From contig MNCI01027310.1 in the NCBI GenBank assembly GCA_015680685.1, positions 25,774 to 84,148 on the forward strand: a DNA stretch of 58,375 nucleotides. The letters run 5' to 3'. The stretch is from Gnetum montanum. Lineage: Eukaryota > Streptophyta > Gnetopsida > Gnetales > Gnetaceae. The notes under the pieces are model-generated. The model did no database searches, was not told the DNA's origin, and saw nothing but the letters and a program-made list of their open reading frames with translations. Below are positions 1 to 10,699 of the stretch, one piece after another (position 1 is the stretch's first letter; every line of letters begins with the position of its first letter). Position numbers and translations under genes: made by a program.

Positions 1-503
1 CATCATCAACTTGCTGAAGCGGATGCTTAACAATAGCAAGAGGCGATGGCACTAGCAAATCCTCTATGTCCTCTAGGCCTACAGAACGACATGCAGAACT
101 GCAACAAGTAAGACCCCTTATAGTATTGTTTGCAGACCTAAAGCTATATTACCTCTTGAGTTGCAGGTACCTGCACTCTGGATGATCCTCGTAGATGTCG
201 TGAGCGAAGCCCAGACTCGACTCAGTGGAGGAGGAGCACGTGTAGACGCTGAGATGCATCGAGCACTACCAAATCAAGCAGCAGCAGAAGCACCATGCAA
301 ACCCACATTGATGGCCAATGCAGAAGGGAGACCTTGTCCTTAAGGGCATCTATGAGAACATGAAAAAATTCTTAGCCAACTGGGAAGGTCCTTACGTTAT
401 CACTAAAGCCTTCGGAAATGGAGCCTTTAAGCTGGCAGACATGGACGACAATGAGTTTGCCAACCCAGTGAATCACTCGTATCTCAAACCATACTACATC
501 TAA
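1..503 (+). pseudogene. Tat-type Ty3/gypsy integrase C-terminus (element 1)
   Basis: Translation in mixed frames gives the end of an integrase core (INLLKRML, then AYRTT, then a stretch ending LPLELQVP), followed by a C-terminal domain with GDLVLKG, NWEGPYVI and NHSYLKPYY before a stop at 503. This order is typical of the Tat group of plant Ty3/gypsy elements, where integrase inserts cDNA into chromosomes. The N-terminal part lies left of the window. Stops and at least one frameshift near position 310 break the reading frame, so it is a relic. The same protein recurs at 3335-4090. Group assignment is from remembered family sequences. Confidence 0.8.
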
Positions 504-559
504 AGCACAATAGCAACAACAAGCACTGTCTGCTACGACGATAAACTGGCAATAGCACC

Positions 560-720
560 AAGCAACATCCACAATGACGATAAACTAGTAGCATTGAGCA
601 CCGTCCGCTACGATGTTAAACTAGCATGTACGGTCTACTAGGACCTTAAACTAGCACAGTGGTCCACTGGGACCTTAAACCGGCACATGGTCTACCAAGA
701 CCTTAATTGGGTTCGCATCA
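560..720 (+). repeat. ~31-bp tandem repeat after integrase, element 1
   Basis: About four degenerate units carry the pattern GGTCTACTAGGACCTTAAAC followed by TAGCAC. A longer array of the same unit follows the second integrase at 4110-4320, so the array is a trait of this family's post-integrase spacer. Confidence 0.85.
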
Positions 721-2000
721 CATCCCCAATGTGCATCTATGCCAAGTACGCATTAGACGAACATGCACGATGCTGATGTGTGAGTGGGATGTCACAGCTC
801 TAGAATATGGTTCATGACTCACTAAGAACGTGATCCAGGAAACATATGATGCTGCCACCCTCGGCATCATGCTAACCCTTCGAAGATGTCGTATGACATC
901 ATACTGGCCCTCCAAATGTACCGTCGCCACGACCCATCACCCTGACTATGGTTCTTGGGCTAGTTCCCGCATCTGGAGTTCCAGTAGTATTGTGGCCTAG
1001 CCACAATATTGTTACTCTCTAGACCCCTTCCAACACCTTGGCTTGCACGATGTTTAGCTATGTGGTAGCTGATCTCATAGCTAAACTGAGAATGCATGTC
1101 TTTGGCAGGGATTCCAGAGCATCCACACCCGCAGCAACTCCCGGTGCCTTGGAGGCCAGCTCCTCCGTGCCAATGCTGCCAAGGCTGCTACTGGCCTTCC
1201 TGCTTTGGACATCGTATGCTAGTGACAATTCCCAATAGCTTCAACAATGCTAGCAGCCAGCAAGACCTTTGCCCCTATGGGTATATCTTGTGATAGCAAC
1301 AAATGCTACCGCGTCGCGAAGTGAGTGCCTCGACTAGCTCAGCTACTTCAAAGTGCAAATTCCATGATGTGCATAACACAAATTTCCATATGGAAAGAAT
1401 TTTTATGCAGGACAAAACCTTTCATAGATGTAATGCAACTCATCCTATGAAGGTAACACCTATCCTACAAAGGGTTGAAGAATAGTGCCATCCAAAGATG
1501 AAAATGCAGATGAATCCCTCAGAGCACTCCGATGAGGGACTCTGCTAAATATCATCTTTGCTCTCTACCTTAACCTTTGCAAAACCAATGCAACACTCTC
1601 AAGTGTGGCCAAGAGACATCTCGACACTCACCAAGTGACAACCTCAGCATTTTTCCTGTGGCGGTGTTTCAAATTCTTTGTCAACATCTCTTGAGCCCGT
1701 CCTCCAAACATCAACAAAGAGAGGCCAATGAAACACCCTAAAAAATTAGAAGTCATTCTTGCTTCACTAGGCCTTGCAATCTATGTAGCACCACGATAGT
1801 TCTTCGGGAGGAGAACACTCTGAATTCAGGCTGACCAGTTCTGCAAATTTTCTACCTTAGGTGTAAACAAGCTCTACGGGTCATCTTGCCTATCCATCTA
1901 AGTAGCCTGCCCAGTCTGCAGTCTACTCAAAAATGGTGCACAGAGTTGGCAGTAGCATTCTAGATGCATGAAATAGTTTGACAAGTTTTCTAAGTCACGA
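721..2000 (+). other. Non-coding 3' region of element 1
   Basis: Only short open frames without recognisable protein character are present. A block near 1705-1760 (CAACAAAGAGAGGCCAATGA) recurs near 5218-5270 downstream of the second integrase, so this is retrotransposon 3' or LTR sequence. I could not fix the LTR start. Confidence 0.5.
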
Positions 2001-2007
2001 AGTCTAC

Positions 2008-2396
2008 TACACTCTGCTACACCTCATTATGTAGTATAGCAAGCTTCAGAAGATGATTGCAGAATGGAGTGCTACGCTACGCTACGCCACGTGACGTAGT
2101 GTAGCATGGTAACAGCTTCACAGCCAGTCCCCATGCCTAATTTCAAGTACTTCAATAATGTTCCTTTCTGTTAGGAAGTGGTGGATCATGTCTACTGCTA
2201 CGCTACCCTGAGCTACATGATGTAGCGAGGCATAGCAATCCTATAGAAGAGACAGAAGGCAGCTCAAAGGGCAGAAATAGAAAAGTTTGCAAGACTTGCA
2301 TCATAGCAAGAAAAGTTTGCAAATCGGAAAAGCTTTCATGACTAAGGCCAGTTGCTATGCTACGCTACACTATGTAGTGTAGAATAGCATAGCAAG
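2008..2396. repeat. Four dispersed hairpin repeats (TGCTACGCTAC family)
   Basis: Related imperfect palindromes occur at about 2013-2042, 2069-2109, 2196-2238 and 2352-2395. The last is the best: arms of 21 bases starting TTGCTATGCTA meet across a 2-base centre with two mismatches. The second contains a G-box core CACGTG followed by TGACGTAG. They lie 270-650 bases upstream of the TATA box at 2667, probably in an LTR U3. Confidence 0.8.
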
Positions 2397-2666
2397 CATG
2401 CAACACACATATAGCAAGGACACATGGCTAGGTGCTATGCTACAAAGCACAACAAGGCATGTGGATGGTTGTGTGACATCAATGCACTTCACCTAATTGA
2501 ACCATTAGCACATATCTCCAGATGTTGATGGTGAAATTATGATGTGGTAGGCTCACAGTTATAGCATAACAGGCTCACATTACAACGATCTTGCAAGTCC
2601 AATGGTCATACATGGTATGTGCGGTGCCAGCAAGTCAACGTGGCCCTTTCACGTGCCCTTTAGCCC

Positions 2667-2674
2667 TATAAATA
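2667..2674 (+). promoter_or_regulatory. TATA box of element 1 LTR (candidate)
   Basis: TATAAATA sits in a CCC-rich context about 27 bases after CACGTG, and is followed by a T-rich leader of several hundred bases. The layout matches an LTR promoter, but the LTR borders are not resolved. Confidence 0.55.
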
Positions 2675-3334
2675 CCCTAAAAATAACATTTAAAGGGTTT
2701 GAATTATTTCCAACAAGTAGTATTCAGAAGGTTCAAATATTTTCTGGATTCTCTGACTTATCCTCTCTTTGGAACTCAAGTTCTCTTTCCAGCACATTGT
2801 AACATCAAGCATTGTAAGCTTTCTATTTGACACTAAAAATAGTTAGCATTTTTAGTTGGCATTTTGTTCCATCCCCTTTCTACCACCTTTGTAGAATCCC
2901 TGCATTGTCACCACCCAAGGTTGTGCTCAAGTGCACAACCTGTTTTGCTCTACACATCTTGGTTACCCTCGAGATCTCTGTACTCCGCCACGCTGTACAA
3001 TTGACTATATCCACCCTAACAGAGTAAGCTTGTAGCTTTGAAGTGGTGCATTTTTCTAATTGTATTTTATCTTGTTTCCTACTTATTGTTACGTATTTGC
3101 ACTACTTTTCTTGCTTTATTTACTGTCAAGTATTACTTCATGTTCTCATTCCTGTTTCCAAATTATATGTTGTAAAAGGCTATATAGACACTGATTAAGT
3201 CCCTGTCTAATCGACCAGACCGTTCAGAGTGCCCCGTATCAGAATACACCTAGCATGGCTCTCTCGTGGGTATGGAGTCGAAACTATTACGTCTGCTGAC
3301 CCCTCAGTGTTTTCCAGCGATCGAAATTTTCCAT
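2675..3334 (+). other. Probable R-U5 part of element 1 LTR
   Basis: T-rich, non-coding sequence between the TATA box and the start of the second integrase. A small frame at 2827-3027 has no family resemblance. The join to integrase coding sequence near 3335 suggests element 1 was inserted into, or recombined with, element 2. Confidence 0.45.
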
Positions 3335-4090
3335 CGTTACAAGGCTATTTTCCTAAGGAAGACTACATCTAAACAGGTCTATAAATTTATCCTAGATAAC
3401 ATTGTAGCCCATTTTGGCATACCCATGATCATAGTTATAGACAATGGACCATAATTTAGTAGCCATGAAATGAAATATTTCTATCACAACTTAGGTATTA
3501 AGCATTCTTTTTCATCACCTTATTACCCTCAAGCCAATGGACAAGTATAAGTCAATAACAAGGTCATCATCAACTTACTCAAGAAAATGCTCAAACAAAG
3601 CAAGTGAAAATGGAATGAGTGGCTTGTCCATGCACTATGAGCCTATAGAATTATCTATTGTATGAAAATTGATGTAACCTCTTATAGCTTGATCTATGAT
3701 TTTAAATTCATTTTACCTCTTCAATTGTATGTGTCATCTCTTTGATTATCCTTGACTAATTTCATCATTGATGAATAGAATGAGTTGTAGAAAACAACTT
3801 TAGAATTAGTGGAAGAGTAGCATATGCAAGTGCTTGCTCACATACAACACTATCAAGAGATGTAGAAATAGCAACATCACCATAACTTGACCAAGCATAA
3901 GATTAAGGAGGATGACCTGGTCCTCAAAGTCATCCATAAGCATGTAGACAAATTCTCAGCCAATTAATAATGACCCTTCCTTATAACTAGAGCCTATGGT
4001 AATAGAGCATTTAGGATAGGTAACATGGATGGAAATGAGTTGGCCAATCTGGTCAATCATTCCTATCTAAAACCATCTTACATGTAGCCA
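3335..4090 (+). pseudogene. Tat-type integrase core and C-terminus (element 2)
   Basis: Starts abruptly in an integrase core: FLRKTTSKQVYKFIL, then HFGIP, IVIDNG (second catalytic Asp), FSSPYYPQANGQ and NNKVIINLLKKML, then a C-terminal domain with DDLVLKV and NHSYLKPSYM. Several sense codons have become stops (for example TAA for Gln after DNGP, and TGA for Trp). The N-terminal zinc finger and first catalytic Asp are missing, cut off by element 1. The strong match to the protein at 1-503 makes this the same family. Confidence 0.85.
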
Positions 4091-4109
4091 ATCGTCGTCA
4101 ACAAGAAAG

Positions 4110-4325
4110 CCTACTTTAACATGGCCTTCTAGGGCCTAAAACTAGTACTATGGTCTGCTATAATCTTAAACTAGCACCATGGCCTACTAGGGCCTAAAAC
4201 TGGTACCATGGTTTGCTACAATCTTAAACTAGGACCTTGGTTTGCTATGACCTTAAACTAGCACCATAGCCTACTAGTGTCTTAAACTAGTACCATGGCC
4301 CACCATGGCCTTAAAATAGCAACAT
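4110..4325 (+). repeat. ~31-bp tandem repeat after integrase, element 2
   Basis: About seven units follow the consensus ACCATGGCCTACTAGGGCCT then TAAACTAGC. Same unit and same place as the array at 560-720. Confidence 0.9.
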
Positions 4326-6660
4326 TGATGACTTAGGTAGCTTGATTTTATCATTTAATGTGGCCTATATGCATTATAACATTATACTATGTTGTGTTTT
4401 CTTGGTTTTCTTATTCTCTTGGAGTTGTGTTTGTGGGATGAAGCTTAAAGCCATCATAAGGGTATAACTCATTATGATAGCAAGTTACCATGCAACCTTA
4501 ATGTGCAATATTTGGTGAGTTCATCTTACTCTATCAAGATTTCTTGTACCATTACCCTCCCTCTAGCACCACTCTTTGAGCCCAACCCCATAGCCTAAAT
4601 ATAACATTCCTTACCCTAAGCAATAATGTTGACCTATGTGTGCCACTCATGCACTATAGTCATATGATATATCTTTATCATGCTACATTCTCAAGTCCAC
4701 TTGAATGTAACACAACTCATTTAGTGGGAAAACCATTAATTCCATTGACCATAATGCATCTCATTTAATGGGATAACCCTTAAGTCTGTTGAGTGTAATA
4801 CAACTCACTGAATGGGAAAACTATGTTAAACTGGCCCTAGAAAAGAAACCCAAAGAAGCTTCCAACTCACAAAAAAGGAGGGGAAAAAAATTTCCAAGAG
4901 GCTAAATGGCCAAATGAAGCCTCAAAACCTACTAGCCAAAGTAACCTTAGAGTGAAGTGATTGGATTCTCAAATGCATTTGTCGAGTGACCAACACTTTA
5001 AAACATGTCAATACCATGTTGCAGGCATGATGTCAACACTTGCAGTGCATTCTCAGCCTTCATAGCCATTTCATTACAACCTTAGCATCATCATCTCATC
5101 ATCATAGCCTTATCCCATAATCACAATCACTCTTCAACATGGTTCAACATGATTGGATCAAGTGCAGAGAGGGAACGTTGCTGGTGGACCTACAGTGTTG
5201 GGTCAATCCTCTAGGCACCAACAAAGAGAGGCCATTAAAAAACCATGAAAAGTTTCATGTTATAACCAATTTCCATCATGTAGCCTTTATCCCATGAAAC
5301 TTGAAGCAAAAATTCATTGTAAACCCATAAGAGGCAATCTCACTTATTTCATGATTTTGGGGCTTAACAAATGCCTCATAAGTGATCAAAGCCTCATTTC
5401 CCAAGCAAAAAAGGTCACCTAACATCTATATTTAGGCTTGGAGAATGCCAAAAATGGCAATTTGATGGGTTTTATGGGGGTATAAACTTTTCTACTCTAG
5501 AAACACTTGCAAGGGGTAAATCTCACCTATTTCCAACATAGAGGGATGAGGGTTCCTCTTCAACATGGAAACTTTTCACCCCTAGTGTGAAGACTTCATG
5601 CACAACATGAAAACATTTCCCCTTTAGCATGGAAGTTTTTCCTCAGCATGTAGGCTTCACCCCCAAAATGGAAACTGCATGCCCATAGCATGGAATCAAC
5701 ATTAGCAAGATTTTTGCACTCCAACAACCTCAGAGTTGACCAACCACTTCAACAATGATGGCATAAACCTTAGCATGGAAGATTTACCATTAGAATAAAA
5801 GGTGTCCCACCATTACTATTTATAATAAATAGAATGGCCATGGGGGTTTAGCACTTACTATGCATAGTAACCCCTCAAATTTGGGTATCTATCTCACTTG
5901 TACAAGGTAGAAATTTGCAGCCAATTTGCAGCAAAAAACATGGCTCAAAACCTATAGAACCAGAACCCTAAAATCCCTTTTGGATTCCACACTTCAAAAT
6001 TTTGAAGCATATAATAATTTTGACTTCTAAGAGCTCTTACAACCTTGCAAAAATGTAACTTCTTAGAGCCTCTCAACATAGAACCCCTATAATGCTATTA
6101 CTGCCTTTGTTACCCCCTTTGAGACTTGTGGGTTTTGGTGTCAATGTTGCATTTCTAGGACTTACAACCCCCATTGTGGAGTAATCAAAAACCAAATTTC
6201 TCACTTTTCTTTCCTCCTAGAAATGACCCAAGTTGCAAATCTAAAGTTTCAGCTAAGGAGGTTTGACAACATCAAGAGTGGCCGAGCAGCCAGATCATGA
6301 AGTAGATCATATTGGCTTCAATGAGCTCTGAATTCTCACCCCAGTGAATCTCCTTTTACTCTCTCATAGGAAATTCTTGTACATTCCCTGAACCTATTCT
6401 TTATTTATTTAAATAAAGTTTCATAATTTTAGTTTATGTGCAATATATTTTTCTTTTTATTTTCAAATTTATATTCTTGTTATTTGCATCATTCATTTTG
6501 CATTTCATAAGTCCTTGGGTGATTTGATAGACCATCCAAGGCATCTCAAATTTCATTTTTTGGAGGCTCTTGGGATTTGGAGTTAAGGATACTATGCTAG
6601 ATCTCTTAGTTTTCCAATGTTTGATATTTTTTATTGCAACATTATTGGTAACCTAGAAAT
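4326..6660 (+). other. 3' UTR, candidate PPT and LTR-like region of element 2
   Basis: No coding region is visible. A purine tract at 4871-4890 (AAAAAAGGAGGGG followed by A7) is a candidate polypurine tract. Three copies of a ~44-bp unit lie at 4693-4825. A T-rich stretch with AATAAAG near 6411 could be LTR polyadenylation sequence. LTR borders could not be set. Confidence 0.45.
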
Positions 6661-6671
6661 CATGCACATCA

Positions 6672-6899
6672 TTGACCACACAGACCCTATTTTTGGACCG
6701 CACAAGCCCTAGGGAGGGCCATGCAAGCCCTAAGAAGGATCATGTGAGCCATTTGATGAGCTATGTAGGCCGTAAAAAGGACCACACAAGCCTTGAGATG
6801 GGTTTTTTAGGCCCAAAGGAGGGTTGTACGAGCCCTAATATGGGCTGCACAGGCCCAAAGAAGGGTTGTGTAAGCCTTAATAAGGGCCGCCCAGCATAG
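6672..6899 (+). repeat. 24-bp minisatellite
   Basis: About eight degenerate units built on a core like GCACAAGCCCTAAGAAGGG. Because the period is a multiple of three the frame stays open and reads as an 8-residue repeat (for example GPKKGCTSPNM), but there is no sign that it is a real protein. Confidence 0.8.
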
Positions 6900-7165
6900 C
6901 CCCCACCGCTACCAATGTTCACTTCTGCTACCATGTTACTTGCCTGATTTGTGTTTCCTACCTCACTACCATCCCTATCCAGTAGCCACCCTTACCTCTA
7001 GTGACAAGAAATATTTTCTATCAATTAATAATAAATTTAAAACTTTCTGACAGCAACTGATAGGAAATTTAAAATTCCCATTGTTACTGTGTTGATTTAA
7101 ATAAAAAATGCATGAAAATAATTTTCAATATTTAAATTTGGCATCCTAGTAATAACAACAATAAA

Positions 7166-7228
7166 AATTCCACAATTAAGCATGCTTGTCCTAGAGTAGA
7201 ACTAGGATGGATAACCTCTTGAGAAGTC
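7166..7228 (+). pseudogene. 5S rRNA-derived fragment (3' half with internal promoter)
   Basis: The segment matches the plant 5S rRNA 3' half as I remember it over about 63 bases with roughly 12 mismatches, mostly G-to-A or C-to-T. Recognisable blocks are TTAAGCATGCTTG, AGAGTAGAACTAGGATGG and ACCTCTTGAGAAGTC, covering the A-box, intermediate element and C-box. The 5' half and the terminal bases are absent. It may be a 5S pseudogene, a 5S-derived SINE or a Cassandra-type LTR fragment. It is too diverged to encode working 5S RNA. Confidence 0.75.
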
Positions 7229-7569
7229 TTGAACATCATGTAAGTGTTTGACAAACTTCAAATGGCCATAATCTTTGAATTCAGAGTTTGTTTTCAACCA
7301 AACAAAAATCAATTCCAATAGAGTTAAACCTTATAGATGTAATGGAACATTTATATTTAGCCTGCAAACAATAGAAAATTAGCTTTAAATCCATTATTTA
7401 AGGTCAAAAAATAATTAGGATTCCATGATCAGATAGAAATCCATGATAGTTTCAACCTCTTCTGCAACTGATTAACTATTTTAAGATCCATAAAAAGGGG
7501 CTATAGAGGCCAAGGATTGTCAACATGCCTAATTTCTTCAAATTACCAATTTTTAGAACCTAAAGAATG
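7229..7569 (+). other. Leader between 5S fragment and chromovirus gag
   Basis: AT-rich and non-coding. I found no copy of the 12214-12707 LTR here, so the 5' LTR of the following element appears lost or replaced. Confidence 0.4.
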
Positions 7570-8655
7570 CATTGGAGAGTGATGGAGACCTAAGTCAATG
7601 CCCAATTGAATGCCTTTGAGGATCAAATTAATGAGATCAAGGATGTTCAAGAAGAGCTTCATTAGTCTAATGAAGGGTTTGAGATAGAGATGCAAAATAT
7701 GTCTAAAGAAATTAGGAAAATTTCCCAAAGTTAAGAGGATAAATTTTCATATGTGCAAGCAAAGAAGGATTTCTTTGCAAACTCCATCAAGCAATTAGCA
7801 AACCATCTCACCTGACCTTCAAATCCTATCCACATTCCACCTAGAAATCAAGATCAACTTCCCCCTAGGGATCCACATTGAAACAAAGCCCCACTTGCTA
7901 GTCACCAGGACACTGGTATCCTTTATTTAGGCCATAGAGTAGAAACTGAAGATGAGGGATACGAGAATTGGCATAATACACCCAAAGAATCAGTATGTCA
8001 AGCTCATGCCAAGAAAGTAAAATTAGATCATTATGATGGAGTCCTTGGATCTAGCACCAACTCAAAGGATTAACTTGATATAGTGAAATATTAATTTGAT
8101 ATGTTAAATTTGTCAAGCCAAGAATGTTGAGAAATTATCTACTTATATTTAAGAGGGCTTGTAGTAACATGGTGGAATGGACTGAGATCTCAATGTTTTA
8201 TTATAAATTTGCTTAACTTTTTGTTGAGATTTTGAACAAAAATTTGTGCCTGATTCTTTTCTTAAAGAGTGAAAAATGAGATTTGATTTCTTATGATTAG
8301 GAAGGAGATCTATAGAAGATTACTACAAGGAATTTTTTGATCTCTCTCAATATGTAAGTCATCGAGACGAGTGAGAATTAGCTTCAAAGTTCATTGGTGG
8401 ATTACATGCACAACTACATTCCCAAACATGAGCACATAATCCTATAATAGGCAATGAAGCATACAGAATTGCTAAGGATTATGGAGAATTGAATCAAGTA
8501 CAAAGTACCCTTTAACAAGCAACTCTTTGATAAGAAACAACAAAAGAAACTCCAACCAGGAGAGCTTAATCAGAATTAGGATGTTTTGTTTGTGGTGAAG
8601 ATCATTTCAAACAAGGCTATCCAAAATTGCCAGTAAGGGTACAAACAACCAGTTA
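7570..8655 (+). pseudogene. Chromovirus gag
   Basis: Broken frames give a coiled N-terminal stretch (IKDVQEELH), then the retrotransposon Gag core with HYDGVLGSSTNSK, DIVKY and LRGLVVTWWNGLRSQ, and near 8582 a zinc-knuckle relic CFVCGEDHFKQGYP in which the last Cys has become Tyr. Gag would form the virus-like particle around element RNA. Several TGA and TAA codons replace Trp, Arg or Gln. The family is clear but the protein cannot be made as it stands. Confidence 0.75.
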
Positions 8656-8659
8656 AATC

Positions 8660-9200
8660 ATGAATAAAAAATCCAACCCAACCATGAATAAAGAAAAAAT
8701 TCCAACCACCATCACAGCCATAAAGAATATATCTACATCAACTAAATTATGTTTGTGTAAATTTAAATTTACTTTACTAATTTTTGAAGGTTTAATTAAA
8801 GATAAACAAAATAAATTTTTGATTGATAGTGGTGCCAATGATAACTTTATTTCTACAAAGTTAATTAATTTATTCAAATTAAGTTTACCTTCTAAGAAAA
8901 TTATTAAGATAGAACTTCCAAATGGAATGACCATGAACAAGCATACCAAGTACAAAGAAATTACATTTACTTTGTAAGACATATCTTTCATTGATGAATT
9001 CTTTGAATTTGAACTAGGTAATGTTGATGTGAATTTAGGAATGTCTTTCCTACAAAAATTTGATATTAGTACCTATTTTGAAACTTGTATTTTAAAAATC
9101 TTAATGACTGATAGAGTTAGGGTTCTAAGGAAGGTAGGAACAACAAAGAAAAATCACAAGATAATCATTAGGCAAGCCAAAAGATTAGTTTAAAAGGGTG
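8660..9200 (+). pseudogene. Chromovirus aspartic protease
   Basis: A frame open from 8660 to 8977 contains LIDSGANDNFIS, the catalytic D-S-G motif of retropepsins, with a following hydrophobic strand. It stops at 8977 (a Gln-to-stop change in context) and continues in frame as DISFIDEFFEF and LGMSFLQKFDI, the usual second half. It would mature Gag-Pol. It directly follows the zinc knuckle. Confidence 0.8.
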
Positions 9201-9229
9201 TTATGATGTTGGTTGTCAAAGTAACCAAA

Positions 9230-10660
9230 CCTCAAAAATATTTAGGTATTGAGATTCCAAAAGAACTTGAGGAATATAAAGATTCATTATTTAGTAAAAG
9301 TAGATAACTACCTGCAAAAAGAACTATTGAGTATGTTATTGATATTTTTCCTAGCATACAACCTATTTCAAAAGCCCCTTATAGATTTTTCACTTTTAAA
9401 TTAAGAGAATTGAAACTACAATTAGATCAACTATTGGAAGAAGGAAATATTTGACCTAGCATATCACCTTGGGATGCAGTAGTCCTATTTGTTAAAAAGA
9501 AAGATGGTATGTTAAGATTATGCATCAATTATAGGGCATTGAATAAAGTGAAGATTAAAAATACTTATCATTTGCCTAGAATCAATTATTTGTTTAATCA
9601 ACTTATGGGTGCATGTTATTTTTCAAATATTTATTTAAAATCAGATTATCACCAAATAAGGATTCAGGATAAAGATATTAAGAAAACTGATTTCAAAATC
9701 AGGTATGGATTATATGAATTTGTTGTGATGCCATTTGGATTAACTAATGAACCTACCACATTCATAGAATTAATGAATAATATTTTTCATGAATATATTG
9801 ATTAGTTTCTTATAGTATTTATGGATGATATAATCAGTTTGTTATAGTATTTATGGATGCTATACTTGTTTATTCCAAGTCAAGATAAGAAAATGTTAAA
9901 CATTTGAAAATTACCATGAAAATTATTAAAGATCTTTAGCTTAAAGCTAAATTAAGTAAATGTGAACTCCTTCAAGAAGAAGTCTCTTATTTGGATCATA
10001 TCGTTTCTGAGAAAGGATTGCAAGTAGATCTAGCAACCGTTAGTGCAATTTAGGACTAGCCTGAATTAAAAGATGCTACAATAGTTCATAGTTTTCTAGG
10101 CTTAGTAGGTTTTTACTGATTTTTCATTAAATATTATTCTACTTTAGTAGTCCCCTTGATTGAACTTTTATAGGAAACATGTATGTTCAAGTTTGATGAA
10201 AAATGCAAGAAAGCTTTCCTTAGATTAAAGATGATACTCACACTAGCACCTATTCTAAGAATTTTAGATGAAGAATTATCATTTGAAGTATCCACGAATT
10301 CTTGTGGAATAGAAATCAGTGTAGTTATTTCATAAGAAGATAAAGTGGTGTGTTATGAATCTTGTGATTATGGGGAGCTAAGGTAAATTACTCAACCCAT
10401 GATTTAGAATTACTAGCAATTATTCATGCTTTCAAAATTTGGAGACCTTATCTTTGAGAAAAAAGGTTTGTACTAAAAACATATCATAAAAGTTTAGAAT
10501 ATTTGCAAATAAAACCTATTTTGAATACTGGTCAATGATGATGGATAGAATTATTAGCTAAATATGATTTTTAAATCAAATATATTTCTAGTAAACAAAT
10601 GTGGTAGCTATTGCTCTTTGTCCAATGTGAAAATTGATGATAGATGTGGTAACAACCCCT
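9230..10660 (+). pseudogene. Chromovirus reverse transcriptase and RNase H
   Basis: RT motifs include [43 protein letters not shown] and the catalytic FMDD at 9818-9829. RNase H follows with FDEKCKKAFLRLK and STHDLELLAIIHAFKIW. A 32-bp tandem duplication at 9801-9864 doubles the active-site segment and shifts the frame. Stops occur, for example TAG for Gln just before FLIVFMDD. These enzymes copy element RNA into DNA. Confidence 0.85.
9801..9864 (+). repeat. 32-bp tandem duplication across the RT active site
   Basis: 9801-9832 and 9833-9864 match at 29 of 32 bases. Each contains the bases for the FMDD box; in the second copy one Asp codon is altered. Because 32 is not a multiple of three, the duplication also breaks the frame. 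Confidence 0.9.
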
Positions 10661-10699
10661 ATGGAAGAAGAGATTAAGGTAGGGATAAAAGAAGATCCT

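Noticed and set aside
2008-2396. CRISPR array
   Set aside because: The repeats are palindromic, irregularly spaced and lie in plant retrotransposon DNA.
1038-3027. Short plus-strand frames of 60-70 residues
   Set aside because: No family resemblance, and they lie in retrotransposon non-coding DNA.
7166-7228. Functional 5S rRNA gene
   Set aside because: The 5' half is missing and about one base in five differs.
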